NCBI GenBank assembly: GCA_021927905.1
Contig: BLLK01000023.1
Location: forward strand, 1 to 64,000
From: Chaetoceros tenuissimus
Taxonomy: Eukaryota; Bacillariophyta; Thalassiosirophyceae; Chaetocerotales; Chaetocerotaceae
DNA: 64,000 nt
Direction of reading: 5' to 3'
Shown here piece after piece: positions 56,622 through 64,000 of this stretch. Each line of letters begins with the position of its first letter. The first letter of the stretch is position 1. The notes beneath the pieces are model-generated. The model was not told the origin of the DNA and made no database searches. It worked only from the letters and a program-made list of their open reading frames with translations. A program made the position numbers and the translations under genes.

Positions 56622-56894
56622 AACCGATCAGAGTTTACCCCAAAGTGTCCACTGGCTTGTAGGACGGGGCCTTTCTAATCCTCGACATGTATCGATAAGA
56701 CGGGGAAAGAATAACTTGCATCAATTCGATTCACCACACCAACTATCAACAATGCAGGCAATGAGTCAAAACTACAGAAAGTTTCTAACCGATCAGAGTT
56801 TACCCCAAAGTGTCCACTGGCTTGTAGGACGGGGCCTTTCTAATCCTCGACATGTATCGATAAGACGGGGAAAGAATAACTTGCATCAATTCGA
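56622..56894. repeat. perfect 108-bp direct repeat, 57-bp spacer
   Basis: Copies 56622-56729 and 56787-56894 are identical base for base (starting AACCGATCAGAGTTTACC). Period 165 bp. Both include GTCCACTGGCTTGTAGGAC. Complete identity points to a very recent duplication, gene conversion or selection. Confidence 0.95.
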
Positions 56895-56985
56895 AAGAAA
56901 TCTTTTTTGTAGTTTGACTGCCTGCATCGTCAGTGGGTCAAGGACTTAACTTTCCATTCATCTTGCATTGTTGCTCAGAGAACTT

Positions 56986-57546
56986 TAAAGACTGATTTGA
57001 TCAAATAACCATTGCTCGAAAGCGTCTCGATCTAGTTTGTTATCAATCATTGCAGCTTTTGCAAACGGTGATGGAAAATGTGTATTCATGCTCTAGCTCT
57101 GTGGTGGCAGATAAGTACTTACATGAAGTGTAAAAAGACTTGTGCGCTTCAGCAGCTCTTGGACTTTGATGGTAGTTCATCATTTACAAGAATACTGCCT
57201 TTGGTTAAGTAGAGAAAATTGCAAAATGTTAGTTTCACATCTTTTTGACAGAAATAGAGTGATGAATGAAATCAACTAGCATCAGAGAAAAAATCATCTA
57301 CATGGTTTAAATTGTCAATTTCAGACAGGTAAACGGCGAATTTATTTTCTAAATAGATCATTTGCGTTTGATTCATTCTACTGGAATTACAAAGTAGACA
57401 TACCTTTGAGTACGGCAAATCTTTCGATTTCAATGGATATCATGAGATTTGCCTGCCATCTGAGAAGGTGTTTTTCCAAAGACAAATTGCGCTAATCCTG
57501 CATAGGGATCTACACATATAGATAAAGGGCACTCTATATTGTTCAT
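56986..57546 (-). pseudogene. broken host-gene remnant with ankyrin-like residues
   Basis: Three protein-like pieces appear in order on the minus strand. Near 57546-57424 is LAQFVFGKTPSQMAGKSHDI, ankyrin-like in its GKTPxxMA motif; a frame change leads into EIERFAVLK just before a GTATGT donor at about 57402. Near 57183 is MMNYHQSPRAAEAHKSFYTS before a GTAAGT donor. Near 57090-56986 is NTHFPSPFAKAAMIDNKLDR, continuing to DAFEQWLFDQISL and a stop. No splice set joins them in one frame. Likely a decayed gene; family uncertain. Confidence 0.35.
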
Positions 57547-57919
57547 ATCATTTTGAGATGACGCGATGATTCAGTTGTAATTATTTGATGAATGAAATAA
57601 TGAGAGGAGGAGAGGATAGTGGTTGCTGGTTGATGAGTGGCTTTCAGCAAACGCTTTCAGCCAAGGAAGAGGGAAACGAAATAGAAGAGGAAGAAGAGAG
57701 GAATGGAAGAGCTGTAAAGGTTGTATTGACCGTAACGGCTATTATACTGGAAAATAGAGGTCTCATTTCTTCTCACTCAACAAAAAAACGGTGAAAAGTG
57801 AGAAGTGAGAACTTAGAACCAAAAGGTACTTTCCCATATCTCAAATGGTACTACCAGGGATTTTTCATAGATGAAACCTTTACTAACACACGATCGAGTA
57901 CTTTATAAACAAGCTCTGC

Positions 57920-59476
57920 AATGTCGATGCTTCCAACAAAGGCGCGACATTTGCTTCGTTTGCACTAATATATCTTCTTGCATTATTTCAAATAGTTTTG
58001 AGTCCAAACTTGCAGCAGAAATTTAGAGACTGGTTTATAAATGGAGACAAAATACGCTATAAAAGTATTTACAATATAAGGGATGAAACAAAAGCTACGA
58101 ACAATAATACCTTTGTAAAAGAAAGTATTTCTGATGAAGCGATCACATCAGTGATGAAATGGATAGATGAGCCTATAAGAAGCTGGGGGTGTAACATTAT
58201 GGAAACTCCTTTCATCTTTGTTCATATTGGTAAGGCTGGTGGAGGAGAGATTAGAAGAAAAATTGCATCTGCAGCTGATGACGTTACTCGAAATCAATGG
58301 TATAAGGCACGGGATGATCAACATTTCTATCCAATAAAAGATGACAAGAGTAAAACGAAATTTTCTCGTGGGAGATTTTGCAACAGTGGTTGGAGAAACC
58401 ATAGACTTCGAATAAATGGAGATCTAGAAGGAACTTTTGAGGAGACTGCAGCTTGTGGCGCAACGACGCCATTAGGAAGAATGGTTGCATGCCCTGATAG
58501 AAGGAAAGATCGATGTGAAGAATGTGCCATAGATTCTGATTCTTGTAGAACAATCTACACTGGTCATAACTATCTTGGTTCTGAATTGCCCTGGTTGCCA
58601 CCAAAAGTGCTCAAGAGGTGGTGGACTGATGTATGGAGTTTCTCGAAAGAAATTGATACAAACTTCTCTTCAACTTTTGCTTCTGATTTGGACATAACAT
58701 CGGTGAATGCGATTAATGACACTCATTGCAAACCCAATCTGCATAGTGTTTTAAAAGTAGGAAGGATGACGGAAAGATGGATTGAAGAGAGATGTTCTGA
58801 TCCCCTAGGGGCAAGTATTGACACTCAAACTAAAATGTTTTGGGAAAAGGTCGAGGAAAAGATTGCACACAGTCGAAGATACAAATATTCAACGATATAT
58901 TCCAGCTTACCTGTTCGACGAGCAACAATGATGCGTGAACCATATTCATTGCTACTATCAAAATATTTTTGGCAAAATATAAATAGTCACAATAAAAGTT
59001 GTGATGATATAGAGTATGCTGCAGGTGGTAACGACATCAAATATTCCATTAATCATGACGAAGGCGAAGGTTGGATAAATTCATTTGGGTTGGAATACTT
59101 GTTATACCTATGTGGCGAAGAATGTCTTGCGAGGTATCAGAACAATATGACTGATATTGACGAAATTGCCTTACAAGCTGAAGGAAATGTACGGCATGGA
59201 TTTGCAGTTGTTGGCTTATTGAATGATACAGACGGCTTCTATGACATGCTTGAGAGACGGTTTGGATATTTTGATTTCAAGAACATCTCTATTGCTAATG
59301 ATGCTAGACATAGGTCAGGATCATCAAACGAATGCAAAGCAAAATTTTTGAATGAAACTTTTCAAGAAGCATTGAGGACGAGGATTCCAATTGTCAAGAA
59401 AATGGAGCATTTGTACAATGTTGCAGTGGAAGTGAACCAGTTTCAAAGAATAGAACTCGATACTTGTAACAAATGA
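57920..59476 (+). CDS. sulfotransferase-like type II membrane protein (N-terminus unresolved)
   Basis: A frame open from 57887 to TGA 59476, but with no ATG before residue SVMKW (ATG 58154). Upstream in-frame residues include a membrane-anchor-like run (FASFALIYLLALFQIVL), as in Golgi type II enzymes, so the true start probably lies in an upstream exon. A separate frame from ATG 57871 reads into this region one base out of phase. The PAPS 5'-phosphosulfate loop is FIFVHIGKAGGGEIRRKI, and the 3'-phosphate segment is RRATMMREPYSLLLSKYFW. These match carbohydrate sulfotransferases, which move sulfate from PAPS to glycans. Several Cys (CPDRRKDRCEECAIDSDSC) suggest a disulfide-bonded luminal insertion. 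Acceptor unknown. Confidence 0.75.
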   Translation, partial: NVDASNKGATFASFALIYLLALFQIVLSPNLQQKFRDWFINGDKIRYKSIYNIRDETKATNNNTFVKESISDEAITSVMKWIDEPIRSWGCNIMETPFIFVHIGKAGGGEIRRKIASAADDVTRNQWYKARDDQHFYPIKDDKSKTKFSRGRFCNSGWRNHRLRINGDLEGTFEETAACGATTPLGRMVACPDRRKDRCEECAIDSDSCRTIYTGHNYLGSELPWLPPKVLKRWWTDVWSFSKEIDTNFSSTFASDLDITSVNAINDTHCKPNLHSVLKVGRMTERWIEERCSDPLGASIDTQTKMFWEKVEEKIAHSRRYKYSTIYSSLPVRRATMMREPYSLLLSKYFWQNINSHNKSCDDIEYAAGGNDIKYSINHDEGEGWINSFGLEYLLYLCGEECLARYQNNMTDIDEIALQAEGNVRHGFAVVGLLNDTDGFYDMLERRFGYFDFKNISIANDARHRSGSSNECKAKFLNETFQEALRTRIPIVKKMEHLYNVAVEVNQFQRIELDTCNK

Positions 59477-59695
59477 CTTGTCCTCGAGAGTCAAATGCAA
59501 GCTCATCATTTCCAGATACATTATAAATAATAACTATGCCAATTTTTAATTTTTATTATCAATGCTGGCCACTATCGTCGGTCCATCCATCCGTCATCCT
59601 CGCTGTTTCTACTTTACGCACAGTAACAACTACGTGAAGTACGTCGTACGAGTAAATACCAAAATGAAGAAGAATTTGAGCAAGGAATATGATCA

Positions 59696-60453
59696 ATGAA
59701 AAGCAGATATTGCAACCACAGTTCGTGTGCAATATATGAAAACATACGTATCATGCCGACCTTGAGTCACACGCAACTCTTAGGAAGAGATCGCCTATGC
59801 AATGTAGTTGCATGTTTAGCTGAAGAATGTCCATGGACAAAGACAATGCAATCACATGATATGCTTAATTTCCTTAGTAGCGAAGTCAAAGAGTTGCAAG
59901 AAGAAATCGAAGGGTTGGCAGCAGAGCAAAAAGATAACGCTATAGAAGATTTGCTGCCTACAGACGACAGGAAAACTGCAATTATTTCAGAACTAGGAGA
60001 TTTACTGTTTGATGTGTTGATGCTTGAAATGATGATGCGAAGGTAAATATATGCGTTGATGTTTATGAGCGAAATGAATTCATTCATAGAAATTCTCATG
60101 ATTATTTTTATTAAAACTATAAAAGAGAATACAATTTTGGAATAAATGATGCTTGGAATACAGCAGCAAAAAAGGTAGAGCGTAGAACACCCTATATGAA
60201 GGAATGGGGAGATGGCTCCATTGCAAAGAATGCTGAAGAAGCTGAAGCACTTTGGCAAGAAGTGAAGAGGAAAGAAAAAGGAGGGTACTATGATTCTAAT
60301 GAAATAGTAGCGGAAAAAGGAAAAGGTTTCTTCAAAACAAATCAAGTAATGTCAAGCATAGTTTGTTTCACCAAGTCCAATCTGAAAGTTATTGGGAGTG
60401 CATCACTAGGTTTCATGCTAGGTACCATATTTTCTAATCGCTGTCAAAAGTGA
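59696..60453 (+). CDS. MazG-like nucleotide pyrophosphohydrolase with C-terminal membrane anchor
   Basis: Two exons, 59696-60042 and 60126-60453, total 224 aa. An inner ATG at 59753 (MPTLSHTQLLG) is an alternative start. The MazG core runs from LCNVVACLAEECPWTKTMQ through FLSSEVKELQEEIEGL (ExxE metal ligands) to ELGDLLFDVLMLEMMMR (ExxD motif), then FGINDAWNTAAKKVERRTPY and MKEWGDG. MazG enzymes hydrolyse NTPs or dNTPs to monophosphates, cleaning nucleotide pools. The C-terminus adds a charged helix and a hydrophobic stretch (LKVIGSASLGFMLGTIF) ending in SNRCQK, looking like a tail anchor, which is not usual for MazG. Located 219 bp downstream of the sulfotransferase gene. Confidence 0.8.
60043..60125 (+). 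other. intron of the MazG-like gene
   Basis: Donor GTAAAT at 60043, acceptor CTATAAAAG ending at 60125, 83 nt. Joins MMMR to EYNFGINDAWN. Confidence 0.7.
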
Positions 60454-60972
60454 ATTAGTGGACAGATTTGCAAGGAATGAATACTGTACGTATCACCCTT
60501 GACCTTGGTTGATTTTAGAAAGTGAAAGTATTTCAGCATTTATGATGCCAGTTTCCCTACTTTTAACTGAGTTTGAAAATCTGCTACATTTTATTCCAAT
60601 TACTATATCATAATATAATCTAATAAAGGCTTAATGGATGAAGAAGCCATTGAATTTTTGAAAAGTGTACTATTCGCTTCGAATAGAAAACAGTGCTCCT
60701 TTTTTTGGAAAATAGGTGTGTACGTAGTAGACGCGGTACAAAAATATCCACGATAGGTTGGTAGTTGGACATCAAAAAAGGGTTCTGATTTTGAATTCTT
60801 CTGGAAACTGAGATCAAAATTCAGATCTTTTAGTGACAACTCTTCTTATTGTGTCAAGACGAACATCAGCATAATATTGTTCTTTGAACAAGAAGATACG
60901 AATCCACTCTCATAATTTCCAGAAGTAACGAAAGAATCTATCAAAAAGAAACCACAGACAAATACAGACAAA
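60454..60972. other. 519-bp intergenic region
   Basis: AT-rich; short frames near 60603-60839 on the minus strand lack protein-like composition. Promoter of the small gene at 60973. Confidence 0.5.
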
Positions 60973-61319
60973 ATGGTTGAACTTGCTCATTACAAAGCTG
61001 TGAATCTTGCTCGTAAATTTACAAGCCAAAACGAAAATGATATGCTTGGTTTTTCAGGATATGGTGAGTAGTCTTCTTCTTCTTAGGTAGAATATTCTAT
61101 AGCTTCATATTTTTCTTACATACATATCTCTTTCCTCTCTTTTGTACAGAGGATGATGGTGACGAGAAAGTCTACACAAAGGACATGTGCGAGGAATTGT
61201 CAAAACATGTGATGGCTGTAAAGCATCTACCCAACCAATGCATGAAGTTCAGTGATATTGTGCACTCTGTTGAGGTCAATGAAAAAGATAGTGTCCACCC
61301 TTCTTCTTTCTTGTCTTAG
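60973..61319 (+). CDS. small spliced hypothetical protein, 86 aa
   Basis: Two exons, 60973-61063 and 61150-61319. Donor GTGAGT and acceptor TTTGTACAG give an 86-nt intron. The ATG follows an A-rich leader (GACAAAATGG). The product starts MVELAHYKAVNLARKFTSQN and is rich in helix-formers: a first helix to about residue 20, an acidic turn (YEDDGDEK), a second helix (YTKDMCEELSKHVMAVKHL) and a polar tail ending SVHPSSFLS. No family is recognised. The clean splice with a continuous frame, a good start context and protein-like composition support a real gene. Its pieces are too short to stand out alone. Cytosolic by lack of signals. Confidence 0.6.
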
Positions 61320-61518
61320 AGAGCTCGACATATAGTTTTCCCTCCTCCGTTCAAACTCAATCAGGTGCATTTTTTCCCTTGTTAATCATTCAAAGATGCT
61401 GTTGCTTGGATTGAGCTCAATGGAGTCATGGTTAAAATAAGTGCATACCTTTCTATCAAAAAGTGGTGATGAGCCATATTTCCATCTCTGCTGTGTTTGG
61501 TATGGACAAAATCTTAGC

Positions 61519-64000
61519 TTATTTAGAGTACTTTGAATTGAATGACACTATTTGATCACTGCCAGCAATAGATGATCCTCCACTTTCATTTTGATGCAAG
61601 GTCCAAATGTCATCTAATAGGTCCATAATCGTTGAAGCTGGAATTATTGCTTTAGAACCCTTGGTGAATACAGTCATAACGGTTTGTTTGGACGAATCGC
61701 CAAGGCTAAAAGCGTCAATGTTGAGCATTTTCTTGCCGCTTTCTTGAAGCTCTGATGGGGATAAAACTTTCAACATTGAAAAGAGGAGCGTTCCAATAGG
61801 ATCCAACACTTCGCGAGGAAAGTTTCCACATACGCCTTGCATAATTGTGATGAGTAATTCATCTTTCAATGGAGCTATCAATTCTACAAACTTTGGAGCT
61901 ACAAGACTCCGGGATGATTGAGAGTCATTTGCATTTGATAGATTCGCAGTGATAAGGAGAAACTATGTAAAAAATATGAGCAACAAAGATTAATCAATGA
62001 AGCAACTACACCACTTTCTTTTCTTCGTACTTACAATTTCGTTGATATATAGAACGGCCGACCGAACAATATCAACTCTTCTACTTGTCAAGGTAGACTT
62101 GGCTGCAGTAACACTGACTAGACAGATATGTTTCGCATTATCTTGTGGTGCAGTAGATTGAAGGAACAAGGCAGGGCAGTGAAATACGCATGATTTGCAT
62201 ACTTGAAAAAAACCTGATAAAGCATCATTCTCAATTTCATTCAAGTTTGCTTGTGAAACCTGAAAAGATTTCTGTAGTAAAGTATCAATGATGGAAAAGA
62301 GTTGCTGGTTGGTGTCACTCGAAGTGGACGATGAAATGAGGCTGACTGCATGGACTTCAGCTAGATGCCCAAACGTCTGTACCATATCCTCTATGAACTC
62401 CAGTATTGGGTTCACATTCACCTTTTGTTGTTGAGATGCAGTATCAATGATTGCAACCGCTATCTCACATGCTTCCTTCAATATACCAATGTCTTGTGTA
62501 CCATCATTCAGCGATGTTACTATCAATAGGAATTCACTCAACGATGATACAACTATTTCTTTCGTACTTAAATTTTGTGAGATATGTTTGATGAAAGGCC
62601 AGACACTTTCCAGGATGCTCAATAAAGGAGCTTTGACCATGTCCAACGTTGTATTAGGTTGCTTCTTTGCGACAGTGTAAAAAGATCTGATTACTGTAGC
62701 CAGGACACAAATTTCATCGCTCATAGTTCTTAAATTGTCGTCTAGTTTTGATGTACCTTGTGTTTGTTGCGAAACTGCTTCTAGTAATAGTTTGATACGT
62801 TCAACTATAGGTGTGGAAAGCGTTGGTAACGACGATGCCCATTGTTCTTGAGGATGTACTCCTAGTACTCTCGTAATACCAATGCCCAATGCTTTCTTAT
62901 CATTTAAACTTATAACTTTGTTGTCATGCGATGAATCAGAATAGATACCTCTCCATGCAGCTGTAGAAATAATGAAAAATGAGGTTTTACTCAAAAAGAA
63001 TGATAATGAAAAAGAATGAAGACTTACTTTCAAGAGCAGTCATGGCCTCGGCATTGGTAAATTTCTGGGGCGCTCGACTAAGGATGTTTCTCAACGCAGT
63101 GGAAGCTTGAGAGAAAGGATGTGTTTCCATTTGATCAAGCAAGTCACTGTTTTGTCCGAATCTAGATGCTGTATCGTTGAATGCTAAGAGCGTCATTCGA
63201 GCAGCCATGTCTAGGACTCCATCTATTTTTGTGCTTGAAAACCACTTTGCATACTAAATTCAAACTTTTTCAGTCAAAATGAAAAGTTGTAAAATATGAT
63301 AGTTTGAACATAGGGAAAACTTACCAATCCTAAAAATCTACATAATTGCGACAATAAGAGGGGATTAGAGGAACCAATCAAACCTTGGCAATTAGATAAG
63401 GCGATCGTACACTTTGCCAACAAGTCATCATGACTTTTAGCATCTATACGCAGTGCATTTACATCTATATGAACAGAACCCTTCTGTTGTGATGATGCAG
63501 CTTTTGCGGCAACTTCAAACGCTCGGTTCGTTCCATATGTAAGTAGGGCCCTCTTTGATGCCTCAAATGCTACAGTAGAAAGACAGAATAGAACTGCCTC
63601 AAGCTGCAATGCTGTATGTGGATGAAGGGTCGATGTTGGAGAGCAAAACTCTTGCAAAGCTACAGCGCATGAATTTATGTAGTAAGATCTGCAATTGGTG
63701 TAACATATGGACAAAATCTCAGCAAGATGAAATTCACGAAACCTTTCAAATTCATCAAAGTCTAGGTCAACATCAGAGGCCGAATCCTCATCAACTAAAG
63801 ATAAAGGGATGATGACTTTGCTCTGAAGAACAGGGAGAATCTTCGTTGCAAGGTCATTCGATGGATGCATTAAAAACTTGAACCCTTCCAATGCTAATGA
63901 ATATACATGTAGTGATGAATGTGTTGTTGCTTTTGTCAACAATGTAATTAGTCCAGAGAAGTTTCCTAGATCATTCATTCTGACTAATCTTTGGGAGGCA
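61519..64000 (-). CDS. TNPO3: transportin-3/importin-13-type nuclear import receptor (N-terminus beyond window)
   Basis: C-terminal part in four exons: from beyond 64000 to 63325, 63253-63028, 62960-62035 and 61962-61519. The frame stays open upstream of the first Met in view (63978), so the start lies outside. It is HEAT-repeat in character. Segment order follows transportin-3: LQLEAVLFCLSTVAFEASKR, then ALGIGITRVLGVHPQEQWAS, ILESVWPFIKHISQNLSTKE, FFQVCKSCVFHCPALFLQ, TLTSRRVDIVRSAVLYINEI and GVCGNFPREVLDPIGTLLFS. These receptors bind Ran-GTP through their N-terminal part (not in view) and import SR splicing factors in animals. The HEAT pattern is clear; the exact receptor type is less sure. 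Confidence 0.72.

Larger units (their letters stand above)
55841..57919. other. 2.1-kb region without intact genes
   Basis: Contains the 108-bp direct repeat (56622-56894) and a broken gene remnant on the minus strand (about 56986-57546). No intact frame of quality. Confidence 0.6.

Overview
This is nuclear DNA of a eukaryotic alga, most likely a centric diatom or a close stramenopile. The evidence is AT-rich, tightly packed genes on both strands, short GT-AG introns (mostly 50-110 nt), a plastid-type signal peptide with Phe just after the cleavage site plus a lumen-targeting segment, and a gene mix typical of diatoms: a gametolysin-type M11 protease with a Pro/Ser-rich linker, a Scc2 with a PHD finger, a DCD-domain protein, and PP2C and P450 genes. 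No species is claimed. Exon joins were worked out by hand from splice sites and kept only where the reading frame is preserved.

Layout. 1-5.7 kb: a piggyBac-like DDE transposase-related gene running off the left edge, an acidic 198-aa protein, a GC-rich hairpin and a BTB-BACK protein. 6.3-15.6 kb: a large membrane protein with a lipid-binding CRAL-TRIO domain nested inside an MFS-type transporter, a lysine/proline-rich protein with thylakoid-lumen targeting, a PfkB sugar kinase, a YjbQ-family protein and the ribosome-biogenesis WD40 protein PWP1. 15.6-17.2 kb: no genes, with a 1.05-kb terminal-inverted-repeat element. 17.2-28.8 kb: DCD protein, PP2C phosphatase, two head-to-head 2-oxoglutarate oxygenases, a secreted/multi-pass membrane protein of unknown function, and a cytochrome P450. 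29.1-37.9 kb: cytosolic-type valyl-tRNA synthetase facing the cohesin loader SCC2. 38.4-43.4 kb: a small secreted protein and a secreted M11 metalloprotease. 44.3-55.8 kb: WASHC4 (WASH complex), LIN9/ALY (MuvB/DREAM core), an SPF45-like N-terminal protein and CNOT10 (CCR4-NOT). 55.8-57.9 kb: no intact gene, with a perfect 108-bp direct repeat and a broken gene remnant. 57.9-64 kb: a sulfotransferase-like protein, a MazG-like NTP pyrophosphohydrolase with a C-terminal membrane anchor, a small spliced 86-aa protein, and the C-terminal part of a transportin-3-type importin running off the right edge.

Most genes are unrelated housekeeping or surface functions in alternating orientation, with convergent 3' ends only 40-100 bp apart. 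There is no operon or gene-cluster logic. The most unusual item is the MFS/CRAL-TRIO nested fusion. Next are a CNOT10 gene whose frame is continuous only through a TAG or a 39-nt intron, the 11-residue amphipathic repeats in the BTB protein, and the non-coding inverted- and direct-repeat structures.
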